Part shown: piece by piece, positions 10,241 to 19,535 of the stretch
Numbering within the stretch: the stretch's first letter is position 1
Layout: every line of letters starts with the position of its first letter
Assembly (NCBI RefSeq): GCF_964019585.1
Contig: NZ_OZ026454.1
Span: 806,001 to 870,000 of the forward strand
From: Candidatus Mesenet endosymbiont of Agriotes lineatus
GTDB lineage: Bacteria; Pseudomonadota; Alphaproteobacteria; Rickettsiales; Anaplasmataceae
Direction: 5' to 3'
Length of the DNA stretch: 64,000 nucleotides
The notes under the pieces: model-generated
Database searches by the model: none
What the model was told of the DNA's origin: nothing
Seen by the model: only the letters and a program-made list of their open reading frames with translations
Translations under genes and position numbers: made by a program

Positions 10241-10263
10241 GTATAACTGACTTAGTTAACTTA
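10241..10263. promoter_or_regulatory. Candidate IscR operator upstream of the isc operon
   Basis: About 20 bases upstream of the iscR-fusion start lies ATAACTGACTTAGTTAACTT, with a 5-base inverted repeat TAACT/AGTTA around a 5-base spacer. It resembles the left half of the type 1 IscR site known from E. coli (ATA.cTGACT). Position and resemblance fit autoregulation. This was matched by eye only. Confidence 0.35.
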
Positions 10264-10300
10264 TAATTAGTAAATATAATAATCTATATAAAGTAATAGA

Positions 10301-10323
10301 CCACTTGTCAAGTGGGTTTTTTG
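10301..10323 (+). terminator. Short hairpin followed by T-run, just before the hydrolase gene
   Basis: CCACTT-GTC-AAGTGG forms a 6-bp stem with a 3-base loop, followed by GTTTTTT. It looks like a small intrinsic terminator or attenuator on the plus strand, only 12 bases before the ATG at 10335. Its role is unclear. Confidence 0.4.
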
Positions 10324-10334
10324 GGATTAATTAA

Positions 10335-11063
10335 ATGGTTGAAGTCTTTTTTAATAGCTCAGCTCCAACTGGTGATAGTTCAACTAGAAGAATAGAAGGA
10401 ATGTATCATCAAAGTAAGGATGTTAGTGCTCCTTTGGCTCTAGTTCTACCGTCTCATCCTCAATATGGTGGAAATATAAATAATAAGGTAGTTTGTAGCC
10501 TTTTTGATGCTTTTACTAATAATGGTTTTTCAGTACTTAAAATTAACTTTAGAAATATAGGAAAGCAGGCAAGCACATTCAATAGAGGTATAGATGAATT
10601 GAGTGATGCAGCGTCAGCAATGGATTGGCTGCAAGATAATAATGTCAGTACAGTACCTTTTTGGGTTGCAGGTTTTTCATTTGGTGCATGGGTTGCTATG
10701 CAGCTTATGATGCGTCGTCCGGAAGTAGAAAGGTTTGTCAGTATTGCACCCCCTGCTAATCAATATGATTTTTCATTTCTTTTTCCTTGCCCTGTTTCCG
10801 GGTTAATAATACAAGGAGATCGAGATAATATTTCTGAAGAGGTAGTGGTATCACAGTTAGCAGAAAAGTTAATCACTTCAATGAATAGCGAATACATGCA
10901 ATACCACATTATAGATGGTGCAGATCACTTTTTCCATGATAATATAGGAGAAATTAATAAGATTATTGATGATTATGTTAAAGCATGGTTAGATAATATC
11001 TCAACAGTAAATAAAAATAGCCTTGTAAAAAGAGCAAGGAGAAAGACCCGCCAACATGCATAA
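10335..11063 (+). CDS. Alpha/beta hydrolase family protein
   Basis: A 242-residue single-domain alpha/beta hydrolase of the small dienelactone-hydrolase-like kind. The nucleophile elbow is GFSFGAW (Ser near residue 117), the acid is likely in IIQGDRDNIS and the histidine in GADHFFHDNI, so a full Ser-Asp-His triad is present. An oxyanion-type segment (LPSHPQYGG) follows the first strand. No signal peptide, so probably cytoplasmic. Substrate unknown; family members are esterases, thioesterases or peptidases. It could in principle serve as an esterase for pimeloyl-ACP, since no bioH is visible, but nothing in the sequence supports this directly. Confidence 0.88.
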   Translation: MVEVFFNSSAPTGDSSTRRIEGMYHQSKDVSAPLALVLPSHPQYGGNINNKVVCSLFDAFTNNGFSVLKINFRNIGKQASTFNRGIDELSDAASAMDWLQDNNVSTVPFWVAGFSFGAWVAMQLMMRRPEVERFVSIAPPANQYDFSFLFPCPVSGLIIQGDRDNISEEVVVSQLAEKLITSMNSEYMQYHIIDGADHFFHDNIGEINKIIDDYVKAWLDNISTVNKNSLVKRARRKTRQHA

Positions 11064-11151
11064 CTCTGTTTTAGATGTAAAAAATTGATGATAAATTTAA
11101 TTGATAATAGTAATAAGGATTAGATAACTCATTAGAATATAGTAGGGGAAT

Positions 11152-12084
11152 ATGGGAATAAGAATAATTAAGAATATTAAAACGTTGATGGAATTGTTAT
11201 CACTGCCTTTTAAGAAAGGCCTCAGTGGTGAATACTATACAAATAAAAGTATAAAGTCTATATTTTATGTTAATAATTATGTTCAAGAGAAACAAGCTAA
11301 AAACATTTTAAATAAACCAGCAGAGCATATCATGTTGACGAAACAGTTGTATGTTCACAGTGATAATTCTCGGCAGCCTTCTATGCGGTCTGATCTAATT
11401 GTCAAAACGAATGGCCAACTTGAAATCAGTTCTAAGGAAGCAAATAATCTGACAAGTAGGTTCAATCTCAAAGAGAGTGAGCAGCCTGATGTTAATATAA
11501 GATCATCAGTTCAAAGGCTAAAATTAACTAAAGAAAATAAGCAACCGTTACAAACTAATCCACCTTATGAAAAGGTTAAGTCTATGATATCTTGTGGTAC
11601 TGAGGGGCCAGAGAAAGTAGATACCGCTACGCAACCTAAAAAACTTAGTGATAATCCTAAGTTTTTAGGAGTTGTGCAAAAACTTGAAAATCAATTGAAG
11701 AATTCTTTAGAGTCTAACAGTAAAAATACTGCCTTGCTTAGTAGTAAAAATAAAGAGAAGGAAGAGGAACAAGCTTGCAAGAAAGATGTTTTACCACTTA
11801 CTTCTAGCTTTGGTGATTTGCCAGTGGAACTAGAAATTAAACTTGTAGTTTTTAGTGATAATAATTCCCCTATGCCACCACCTCCTCCACCTATTGGAGG
11901 CTTGGCAAATTTCAAAGGGCTAAAGCTTCCTTTATCGCCGCCTATGCAAAGCAAAAAAGAAACTCAACAGAAAGACAATATATCTCAAAATAAAGTCAAT
12001 ATAAAATCTAATCTAAACAGTTCAGTTGTAGAAGAATTAAAGTCCACATTAGAAGAGAGAAAGGAGAAGGCATATTCAGTTTAA
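11152..12084 (+). CDS. Hypothetical protein with polyproline tract
   Basis: A 310-residue protein I do not recognise. It is polar, Lys/Ser/Asn-rich and probably largely disordered, with a run of six prolines near residues 242-247 (MPPPPPPIGGLANFKG) and a charged C-terminal helix (VEELKSTLEERKEK). It starts at an ATG after GTAGGGGAAT, a GGGG-type ribosome site seen at several genes here. Polyproline followed by a short helix is seen in proteins that bind profilin or actin, so a secreted host-interacting role is possible but unproven. No signal peptide or membrane segment is visible. Confidence 0.6.
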   Translation: MGIRIIKNIKTLMELLSLPFKKGLSGEYYTNKSIKSIFYVNNYVQEKQAKNILNKPAEHIMLTKQLYVHSDNSRQPSMRSDLIVKTNGQLEISSKEANNLTSRFNLKESEQPDVNIRSSVQRLKLTKENKQPLQTNPPYEKVKSMISCGTEGPEKVDTATQPKKLSDNPKFLGVVQKLENQLKNSLESNSKNTALLSSKNKEKEEEQACKKDVLPLTSSFGDLPVELEIKLVVFSDNNSPMPPPPPPIGGLANFKGLKLPLSPPMQSKKETQQKDNISQNKVNIKSNLNSSVVEELKSTLEERKEKAYSV

Positions 12085-12113
12085 ATATACCGTTTTTCTT
12101 ATTAAGTTAAATT

Positions 12114-12851
12114 TTAATAATCTATTCTTACTAAATACAGCCCATATGGTGGCGCTGTAGTACTAGCCGCACTTCTTTTACACTTTCTTAAAATATTTGA
12201 AATTTCTTCTGGTAATAAACGACCTCTTCCACATTCTACAAGAGTACCAGTGATTATTCTGACTTGATTATGCAGAAAAGAACGTGCTGATATTGCTATG
12301 TTAATATTATAACCATCTTGTAATACTTCTATGTTGTCGACTGTCTTTATTGGATTTTTTGCCTGGCAATCTTTTGCGCGAAAGCTAGAAAAATCATGTT
12401 TTCCTATCAGATATTTAGCAGCTTTATTCATTTTATTTACATCTAATTTTTGACATACTTGCCATGCACGATTATGGTCTATAGTGAGTGGTGCATAGCG
12501 ATTAACTATTCTATATAAGTAATGCCTTCTTTTCGCAGAAAAGCGTGCGTGGAACTCGTCGTTTGTAGTTTCTACACTTAATACACAAATAGGTAACGGT
12601 CTTAAGTGATAATTAATTGCATTTCTCACTACATACAACTTATGTCCTTTTTGTAGATCAAAGTGAACTACTTGACCTAAAGCATGTACACCAACATCAG
12701 TTCTACCACCACAATGAGTTGTGATTTCCTCACCCAAAAAGTTTTTTATAGCACTTTCAAGTATTTGTTGTATGGAATTTGAAGAATGTTTTTGACGTTG
12801 CCACCCACTAAAATTATGACCATCATACTCTAATACTACCTTATAACGCAC
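12114..12851 (-). CDS. truA: tRNA pseudouridine synthase A
   Basis: Converts uridines 38-40 of the tRNA anticodon stem-loop to pseudouridine. The 245-residue protein has the catalytic aspartate motif GGRTDVGVHALGQVVHF near residue 50, preceded by the N-terminal YDGHNFSGWQRQ, and ends with the family C-terminal segment (APPYGLYLVRIDY). Length is typical. It converges on the polyproline gene with a 29-base gap. Confidence 0.96.
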   Translation of the reverse strand: MRYKVVLEYDGHNFSGWQRQKHSSNSIQQILESAIKNFLGEEITTHCGGRTDVGVHALGQVVHFDLQKGHKLYVVRNAINYHLRPLPICVLSVETTNDEFHARFSAKRRHYLYRIVNRYAPLTIDHNRAWQVCQKLDVNKMNKAAKYLIGKHDFSSFRAKDCQAKNPIKTVDNIEVLQDGYNINIAISARSFLHNQVRIITGTLVECGRGRLLPEEISNILRKCKRSAASTTAPPYGLYLVRIDY

Positions 12852-13029
12852 TTAAAAAACTTACTTAGGACAAAATTATTAAAATAAAATCTTTTCCCGT
12901 CAGACTCAGTTATCATAAACATCTTAATTAATTCCGTACCTTTTTGATCTATACATTTATTCACACATAATGACAATTCAAATTCTCCTGTTTTTTAGAG
13001 AATATAAGGGGAATATTATCACTCTTAGC

Positions 13030-14292
13030 TCATATTAATTGTCTTGCAAGATTTGGGGAAGAAGATGAGTGTGATGATAAGAAACTTTTTGGCTGTTCCA
13101 TACTTCCCTTAATACAATTATCAGAAGATGAACGTGGTAAGGAGATTTTTGGCTGTCCATCTTTACTAATATTAGCATTAATTCTTTCTGGACTGTTATT
13201 ATTATCGCTGATACCACTATCTTCATCATGGTTACTATTTTTAGCATAATCCTCAGCAGATTTATTACTACTTTCTTCTTGTATTTCAAAAGGAGTTTTA
13301 ACTTCTTCTTTCCAGTCAGGGTCAGGTGTAATACTTCCATCTTTAGCTCTCCTTATTTTATCCATTTTTTTTATTAAATCTGGATCTAGTGGTATCCGAT
13401 TAGACACATCGAGTGCAATGCCAGTTAATCTATTACTATTTTTACTAATATCGATGACGGGTTTTAACTTTACGCCTTCTCTTATATCTTCAAGGAGTTT
13501 AGTCCTGTCACTTTTGCTATATTTATTCTTCTCACTCTCGTCAACGCGCTTTAACTTCGTTTGACTGATATCTCTTATATTTTGCAATTGATTTACAACT
13601 TTAGGCTTATTAGTTAAAGGTATAGGAGGGGGAGTAGGTATATTCTGATTATTGATATCCTGTGATTGAAATAAGATTTTGGATTTATCAGCTTTATTTA
13701 TAATTTGTGACTGATGAGTAATTGGAGTATGTTTATTTGCTACTTCTTTTGGAGGTCCAGCAAAGCTTGTCCCTTGTGTTTGGGGTATATTAGGGCTTTT
13801 CAAGTGCTGGATTGTAGGTGATGTCTGACCATTTAAAATCAAGTCTGGTTTATTGTTTTGCTTAGCATTTTCAACAACTTCAGGAGTTAAAATCTCTTTA
13901 TTATTTATTTTAAGTGTGTCATTAGGAATATGTTGTTGTGCATCATATTCTTCATTAGAGACGGGCGGATCACTAAGATCAATAAGATCTTTTGAGTGAT
14001 CTTCTAAGTTTAGACACTCTTTGTTAGTGCTACAAGCAGTTTCTTTTTTAGGGGCTTTACCACTCCTTCTATGAGTGATGTTATTATGAATAGCATAAGC
14101 ATTATAAGCAGAGAGTGTTGTACATGTAGCAAAACCAAGAGAACATAGTAAGAATAACGGGCTACCAATACCTACTGTTATTAAACTATAAACAACACCT
14201 GTAACAGAAAACAAAGAGGTAAAGGTAAAAAAAGCAAGTAAAAAAACATGTAGTAGATTATTGGTTTGTTTATACTGCTTATACCTTTTCAT
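13030..14292 (-). CDS. Membrane-anchored proline- and serine-rich hypothetical protein
   Basis: A 420-residue protein with an N-terminal hydrophobic region that reads as two membrane segments (about residues 13-33 and 40-65), then a long polar, Pro/Asn/Lys/Ser-rich tail with PTPPPIPLTNKP near residue 220. The tail looks disordered. No domain recognised. It starts after AGGGGGATTC and is divergent from the dioxygenase-like gene, with about 170 bases between them. The layout, two membrane helices next to a long charged low-complexity tail, recalls the gene at 15114-16103 but with the order reversed. Possible host-contact membrane protein; function unknown. Confidence 0.65.
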   Translation of the reverse strand: MKRYKQYKQTNNLLHVFLLAFFTFTSLFSVTGVVYSLITVGIGSPLFLLCSLGFATCTTLSAYNAYAIHNNITHRRSGKAPKKETACSTNKECLNLEDHSKDLIDLSDPPVSNEEYDAQQHIPNDTLKINNKEILTPEVVENAKQNNKPDLILNGQTSPTIQHLKSPNIPQTQGTSFAGPPKEVANKHTPITHQSQIINKADKSKILFQSQDINNQNIPTPPPIPLTNKPKVVNQLQNIRDISQTKLKRVDESEKNKYSKSDRTKLLEDIREGVKLKPVIDISKNSNRLTGIALDVSNRIPLDPDLIKKMDKIRRAKDGSITPDPDWKEEVKTPFEIQEESSNKSAEDYAKNSNHDEDSGISDNNNSPERINANISKDGQPKISLPRSSSDNCIKGSMEQPKSFLSSHSSSSPNLARQLI

Positions 14293-14463
14293 CTTGAATC
14301 CCCCTTTTGCAACTATTGTGATTTACAGTTAAGAAGATGATAAACTATGTCAATAGAATGATCCCCTTCATTTAAGTTTTTCGTTCTTCAGTATTTACAT
14401 AAAGTTTACAAAAAATCCAAATTTAGGTATAAGTTTAGATAATATATTTAAAGTTGTAAAGAG

Positions 14464-15051
14464 ATGAAATTCTATAAGCTATTTTTTATTTGTTTCCTAC
14501 TATGTAGTAGAATTTTATTTGCGTCAAACCTTGCTAAAACAAAATGTACTGAAACTCCTGAAGTTTATGATTTGGAAAATAAGCCGGAAGGATTCAATTT
14601 GTCAAATAATTTAAGACGTAAAGCTGGCTCTGCAGATATAGCAAAAGGGGAGTTAATATATATAAAAGGGAAAGTAACGGACATAAATTGCGTGCCAGTG
14701 CAAAATGCAGTGATATTTATATGGCAGGCTGATGCTAACGGAATTTATCAAAACATAAAAGATGCAAGTAATGCTGACCCAAATTTCCTAGGTTCAGGGA
14801 AATATATTACAAATAACTTGGGCTATTATAATTTTATTACTGTCATGCCAGGTAATTATCAAAATATTAATTTCCTTGTACAGCACCCTGATTTCATTGA
14901 ATTACATACAAAAATGTTTTTTTCTGATAACTCAAAATCAGAAGATTTTATAGAGCAGCTTGCAGCTCCTTACACAGTGGACAAAAATGGCACAAAAACA
15001 TACAGGTTCAATATTGTCCTTGGGGGGCATAATAAGTATACTACGTATTAA
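14464..15051 (+). CDS. Intradiol dioxygenase-fold secreted protein lacking iron histidines
   Basis: A 195-residue protein with an N-terminal signal peptide (cleavage probably after LFA, residue 20). The remainder follows the intradiol ring-cleavage dioxygenase beta-sandwich: GKVTDINCVPVQNAVIFIWQ, then LGYYNFITVMPGNY, then the strand that normally carries HIHF. Here it reads NINF, so both histidine iron ligands are asparagines (N134, N136). The tyrosine in GYYNF is kept. It is therefore unlikely to be an active non-heme Fe(III) dioxygenase and may have a binding or structural role outside the inner membrane. Homologues annotated as dioxygenase are common in the family. Confidence 0.75.
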   Translation: MKFYKLFFICFLLCSRILFASNLAKTKCTETPEVYDLENKPEGFNLSNNLRRKAGSADIAKGELIYIKGKVTDINCVPVQNAVIFIWQADANGIYQNIKDASNADPNFLGSGKYITNNLGYYNFITVMPGNYQNINFLVQHPDFIELHTKMFFSDNSKSEDFIEQLAAPYTVDKNGTKTYRFNIVLGGHNKYTTY

Positions 15052-15113
15052 TTGTGCAAAATTATTAATTATGTTATACTTTAAAATATAAAATTAATCA
15101 AAAGAAGGGGGAT

Positions 15114-16103
15114 ATGATTGATAAAACTAATAATAAAAACGAAAATATTCAAAACACAAATCAAACTAATGTTGATAATACACAGGTAGATCAGGGTAGC
15201 GTTTTCAGTGAGCTACCCTTTTTTGAGCATAGTGAATTCGATGATATAGAAGTAGTTAATACTGATAATGTCCATTTAGAATTAGATGGTGATGATGATT
15301 CAGATGATGATAAAAATACAAGCGTTGGACAAATAGATGAGATACAGAGTCCTGCAAGTACTGAGTATGCTACTCCTCTTGAGCATAGTGAATCCGATGC
15401 TGCAAAAATAGTTAGTGATGATGATCACTCTGTAAGACAAGAAGATGATAATGATACAGATGAACGTGAACTAGAGGACAAGTCAAAACCAGAAAAAAGA
15501 AGTGATTCAATTCCAAACATAATACCATTTTTTGATAGTGAAGATTTGAGTACTGATGATACAAGTAAGCCTGAACTAAAAGATGATTCCAAATTAGCAG
15601 AGGAGAAAACAGTCTGCAAAGAAGAAAATAAGCATGAAATCACAGGTACAAACTCTGAATCAAGAAAAGTGTCTCTTAGTGATGGTGAAAGTTTAACTGG
15701 TGATAATTCTGATTCTAGCACGCCTCATACACAAACTTCGCGTGTGAGTGAAGGTAGTAGTACTTCAAGTGGGATTAATCATAATACTTCAAAAAAGAAA
15801 GTGTCTAAATCGCCATTTGCTAATTTTTCTAAAGGAGAGAAGGCTCTTTTGTTGTTTGTAACATTATCGTCTGCTGCTTTTATTGCATCGTTTATTTCTT
15901 CAGTTTTAGGCAAGCCTCTCTGCCCTGATAAAAAAGGCAATTTAATATCGCTTGCTATTTTGGGTACTATTGCAATTATTTTGGTCACTGTTTCATTATT
16001 TCATTTTCATTATCCAGATAAACCAAAAGGGGAATCGTTGCCGTTAAGTGCACTTGGAGATGGCAAAATTGCTAAAGTGTCTGAAGATAAAAAACATGTG
16101 TAG
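15114..16103 (+). CDS. Acidic serine-rich protein with two C-terminal membrane segments
   Basis: A 329-residue protein: residues 1-235 are very acidic and Ser/Asp/Glu-rich (clusters such as DGDDDSDDDK), with an imperfect internal repeat around LPFFEHSEFDD and PLEHSESDA. Two hydrophobic helices follow at about residues 242-262 and 275-297, then a short basic tail. The start is preceded by AGAAGGGGGAT. I do not recognise a domain. The topology suggests anchoring by a helical hairpin, with the long acidic region on one side of the membrane. Confidence 0.62.
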   Translation: MIDKTNNKNENIQNTNQTNVDNTQVDQGSVFSELPFFEHSEFDDIEVVNTDNVHLELDGDDDSDDDKNTSVGQIDEIQSPASTEYATPLEHSESDAAKIVSDDDHSVRQEDDNDTDERELEDKSKPEKRSDSIPNIIPFFDSEDLSTDDTSKPELKDDSKLAEEKTVCKEENKHEITGTNSESRKVSLSDGESLTGDNSDSSTPHTQTSRVSEGSSTSSGINHNTSKKKVSKSPFANFSKGEKALLLFVTLSSAAFIASFISSVLGKPLCPDKKGNLISLAILGTIAIILVTVSLFHFHYPDKPKGESLPLSALGDGKIAKVSEDKKHV

Positions 16104-16152
16104 CTAAAATTTTATAAATGAATAGAATGTTGTAATAGTAACTGTAATTTCT

Positions 16153-16377
16153 ATGAAACATTTTTTCTATGATGCAAGTCGTTTAGCTGTGTCTTTTGCT
16201 AGTGTAGTTTTAGATACCGTGGTATGCAGTGTACAAAAACTTAAATCTGGTGTGTTCACTTGTCTTAGTGATGAACTGGTAAATCGTGATGAGTTTTCAG
16301 CTTTAAGTAAAGTAGTAAAGGAAACTGCAGTGAAGCAAAGTGAGATTGAAAAAAAGCTAGACAATTTAAAAGACTAG
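16153..16377 (+). CDS. Small hypothetical protein
   Basis: A 74-residue ORF with a mildly hydrophobic N-terminal half (SRLAVSFASVVLDTVVCSVQ) and a charged helical C-terminal half (VKETAVKQSEIEKKLDNLKD). It could be a short amphipathic or coiled-coil protein. It lies 49 bases after the acidic membrane protein and 49 bases before nuoF on the same strand. No family recognised. It is retained because it fills an otherwise regular gene row and keeps Rickettsiales-like codon use. Confidence 0.5.
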   Translation: MKHFFYDASRLAVSFASVVLDTVVCSVQKLKSGVFTCLSDELVNRDEFSALSKVVKETAVKQSEIEKKLDNLKD

Positions 16378-16425
16378 CTTACTAAAGATCCAAGGTAGTT
16401 TATACATATGATTTTTATATAATAT

Positions 16426-17694
16426 ATGCTTAAAGAAGAAGATAGAATATTTACTAACTTAAATGGCAAAGAAAGTCCATTTTTAAGCGCTGCCAAAAAA
16501 CGCGGTTCTTGGCGGCAAACGAAAAAGTTTTTGGGGTTAAATCCAGAAGATATCATAAATGAAATAAAAAAGTCTGGATTGCGAGGCAGAGGAGGAGCTG
16601 GGTTTCCCACAGCCTTAAAGTGGAGCTTTATGCCTAAAGAAAAATCAGATGCATCTTATCTGGTAGTAAATGCTGATGAATCTGAACCAGGAACATGCAA
16701 AGATAGAGATATTATAAGATATGAGCCGCATAAATTAATAGAAGGAACATTACTTGCAAGCAAAGCAATAGGTGCATCTGTTGCATATATATATATTAGG
16801 GGTGAATTTTATAATGAGTATCAAATATTAAAGAAAGCGTTAGATGAGGCGTATAAAGCTGGACTAGTTGGCAAGAACGCTTGTGATTCAGGTTATGATC
16901 TAAATATTTTTATTCACAGAGGAGCTGGTGCTTATATATGTGGAGAAGAAACTGCTCAGCTTGAATCCATTGAAGGGAAAAAAGGCATGCCGCGTCTTAA
17001 ACCCCCCTTCCCTGCTGCTTCTGGGCTATTTGGCTGCCCTACTACAATAAATAATGTTGAAACTATCGCTGTTGTGCCAGACATTTTAACACGTGGCGGT
17101 GACTGGTTTGCATCTTTAGGTAAACTAAATAACACAGGTACTAAAGTGTTTTGTATCTCTGGGCATGTAAACAAGCCTTGCAACGTTGAAGAAGAAATGG
17201 GAATACCGTTAAGAGAATTGATTGAAAAACATGCAGGTGGAGTACGTGGTGGTTGGGATAATTTACTTGCTGTGATACCAGGGGGATCTTCTATGCCTCT
17301 GATTCCTAAATCCATATGTGATACTATAGAAATGGATTTTGACTCTTTAAGAGCTGTACAATCTGGCCTTGGCACTGCAGCGGTTACAGTGATGGATAAA
17401 TCTACAGACATTATTCAAGCAATAGAGAGGCTTTCTCATTTTTATATGCATGAGTCTTGTGGGCAATGTAGCCCTTGTCGAGAAGGTACAGGTTGGATGT
17501 GGAGAGTTATGAAGAGAATGGTTAAAGGTGACTCAACGACTGAAGAGATAGATAAATTACTAGATATTGCTAGCCAAGTAGAAGGGCATACCATATGTGC
17601 GTTTGGTGATGCAGCAGCATGGCCTATACAAGGATTAGTAAGGCATTTTCGCTATGTTATAGAGGATAGGATAAAAACTTTTCATCTAGCTTAA
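16426..17694 (+). CDS. nuoF: NADH-quinone oxidoreductase subunit F
   Basis: Complex I subunit that holds the FMN, the NADH-binding site and the N3 4Fe-4S cluster. Motifs: [13 protein letters not shown] (NADH/FMN), [30 protein letters not shown], and the cluster motif [14 protein letters not shown], with the fourth cysteine in HTICAFGD. Length (422) is normal. It stands apart from other nuo genes, as is usual in Rickettsiales. Its cluster depends on the isc genes earlier in the window. Confidence 0.97.
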   Translation: MLKEEDRIFTNLNGKESPFLSAAKKRGSWRQTKKFLGLNPEDIINEIKKSGLRGRGGAGFPTALKWSFMPKEKSDASYLVVNADESEPGTCKDRDIIRYEPHKLIEGTLLASKAIGASVAYIYIRGEFYNEYQILKKALDEAYKAGLVGKNACDSGYDLNIFIHRGAGAYICGEETAQLESIEGKKGMPRLKPPFPAASGLFGCPTTINNVETIAVVPDILTRGGDWFASLGKLNNTGTKVFCISGHVNKPCNVEEEMGIPLRELIEKHAGGVRGGWDNLLAVIPGGSSMPLIPKSICDTIEMDFDSLRAVQSGLGTAAVTVMDKSTDIIQAIERLSHFYMHESCGQCSPCREGTGWMWRVMKRMVKGDSTTEEIDKLLDIASQVEGHTICAFGDAAAWPIQGLVRHFRYVIEDRIKTFHLA

Positions 17695-17703
17695 TTACTT
17701 TAA

Positions 17704-18272
17704 TTATAAGCTTTGTTCAGCTATACGAGGACTATCTTCTATATCACTCACTGCTACACTTTCTATTGTCTCACTATTTTTACTACTTTCTGCATTTCTT
17801 GATAGTAAAGGCTCCAGAACACATGAATATAAAGCCATTAGTAACGAGCATGCCACTATCCCCACTACTCCAGCAAGCAATATTTTATTATTATCGTTTA
17901 ATCCATGTTCTGCAAGATCAACTATTGTACCAACTCCTATTGGTAAGAGAAATAGAGCATAAAGTCCACCAAAAAAAAGAGTAACCATTCTGTAGTATAC
18001 TACATATTTTTTATTTCTTACCCCCTCTCTTTCTAATCTACCAGACCTCCTATCGCGTTTTTCACAATAAAAAAGCCTACCAAAGGCTAAAAGTGCCCCT
18101 GCAACTATAAGGAGAGGAAGTACCGCTTCACTGTTACTCTGAAATCTATTAATTAAAGAATAAGCCATCACAATATTGAATGTGATAAACGATAGTGTAA
18201 GCGTTGAATAGACAAGAAAATCAACTATTTCTTTCTTACTAACATTTTCATTTTCTCTTCAATTTCAGCCAT
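17704..18272 (-). CDS. Small membrane protein, N-terminal frameshift suspected
   Basis: The ORF open from a GTG at 18171 encodes 155 residues with three or four membrane segments and a Ser/Glu-rich tail (SSKNSETIESVAVSD). The same frame stays open upstream of that start and encodes a coherent membrane segment (YSTLTLSFITFNIVMAYS) but has no start codon. An ATG at 18272 with an AGGGGACC leader opens a second frame (MAEIEEK) that joins it only if one A is added in the AAAA run near 18248. The original protein probably began at 18272 and was about 189 residues. Function unknown. Confidence 0.55.
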
Positions 18273-18378
18273 AGAAGGTCCCCTACTTATTACATATAGT
18301 AATAACATATTAGTTTTTTATAGATATCAATATTTTGTGTATAATAGCGATTACTGGCAAAAATCTCATTATTTTAAT

Positions 18379-18792
18379 CTAAATTGTATAAAATATTAGG
18401 TAAATGAAATAAGAAGTATAAGAGATAAGTAAAGATGGCATTAAGTAATATAGGTTGAGCTTAAAACGACCAGAGACAACTGTTATTAAACCTCCAAAAG
18501 TTGGTACCCAAGCTAAAAATATAATCAGACATATAATCACGCTTTTATAATGATTAAATACTTTGTTAGTTTTATTGTATTTTAATCTAATATAAATCAT
18601 TATCCTCCCTAGACACCAGTTAATTACTCCTCCTATGCAGGATCCCATTGTTGCTGTAACTAGCATTAAAAAATGATTATAAGTATTAAAATAAAGCATT
18701 ACTTTAAATATAAATAGTTCATTCAATGGCAAAATTAAAGATGAAATTAAACTGTCAGTAAATAAAAGACGATAAGCTTCTATATTATTCAT
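18379..18792 (-). CDS. YqaA/DedA-like membrane protein
   Basis: A 137-residue membrane protein with about four helices. The GSCIGGVINWCLGR segment and the later WVPTFGGLITVVSG resemble the VTT/SNARE-associated (DedA, YqaA) family, whose members are linked to lipid scrambling or transport. It is shorter than DedA and close in length to YqaA-type proteins. Assignment rests on these two short motifs. Confidence 0.6.
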   Translation of the reverse strand: MNNIEAYRLLFTDSLISSLILPLNELFIFKVMLYFNTYNHFLMLVTATMGSCIGGVINWCLGRIMIYIRLKYNKTNKVFNHYKSVIICLIIFLAWVPTFGGLITVVSGRFKLNLYYLMPSLLISYTSYFIYLIFYTI

Positions 18793-18929
18793 TTGATGTG
18801 ATTTTATAAATATAGTTATTTCTTACAATATATATTATCTTATTCCTAAAGCAGCTCAAAGAATAAAAAGGTTGTACAATAACTTGTTAATTAATATATA
18901 ATTTAGTAGTTTTTAGACTTAGGTATTTT

Positions 18930-19529
18930 ATGAATCTTGTTACTAGATCAGCATTGGATTTTACTGCACCAGCAGTAATGGCAGATGGAGAAATAATAGA
19001 TAATTTTTGTTTTAGTGAACGAGTAAAGGGAAAATATGCTGTTCTCTTTTTCTATCCACTAGACTTTACTTTTGTCTGTCCAACTGAACTGATAGCACTT
19101 AATAATAAGATTAGTGAGTTTATGCACCGTGAAGTGGAGGTTATTGGCATTAGTGTAGATTCAAAATTTTCACATCATCATTGGCGTAAGATGCCTATTA
19201 CTGAAGGAGGAATAGGGGAAATTAATTATCCTTTAGTTTCTGACGTAAAAAAATCTATATCACGTGATTATGGAGTACTACATGACGATGCAGTGGCACT
19301 GCGGGCAACTTTTATAATTGATGATAAGTTTGTAGTGCGTCACCAGTCGATAAATGATCTACCTTTAGGCCGAAATATTGATGAGATTATAAGAATAATT
19401 GATGCAATCAAGCATCATGAAAAACATGGGGAAGTTTGCCCTGCTAACTGGGAAGAAGGTAAAGCTGCTATGCAGGCAAGTAACGCAGGAATATGTGATT
19501 ACTTAACTTCACATAGTGAGGAGCTATAA
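18930..19529 (+). CDS. 2-Cys peroxiredoxin (AhpC/Prx1 type)
   Basis: Thiol peroxidase that reduces peroxides. The peroxidatic cysteine is C50 in FTFVCPTE and the resolving cysteine lies in GEVCPANWEEG near residue 170, so it is a typical 2-Cys enzyme. Length 199 is normal. Thioredoxin reductase follows after 6 bases, forming a compact oxidative-stress pair on one transcript with the biotin genes. Confidence 0.95.
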   Translation: MNLVTRSALDFTAPAVMADGEIIDNFCFSERVKGKYAVLFFYPLDFTFVCPTELIALNNKISEFMHREVEVIGISVDSKFSHHHWRKMPITEGGIGEINYPLVSDVKKSISRDYGVLHDDAVALRATFIIDDKFVVRHQSINDLPLGRNIDEIIRIIDAIKHHEKHGEVCPANWEEGKAAMQASNAGICDYLTSHSEEL

Positions 19530-19535
19530 ATATAT

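Noticed and set aside
11691-11954. Minus-strand ORF rich in Gly and Ser
   Set aside because: It is the complement of the polyproline gene; composition follows from the other strand.
13035-13340. 101-residue ORF in another frame of the same strand
   Set aside because: It is contained in the 420-residue gene; low-complexity sequence leaves other frames open.
16956-17411. 151-residue ORF on the minus strand
   Set aside because: It lies wholly inside nuoF, whose motifs fix the coding strand.
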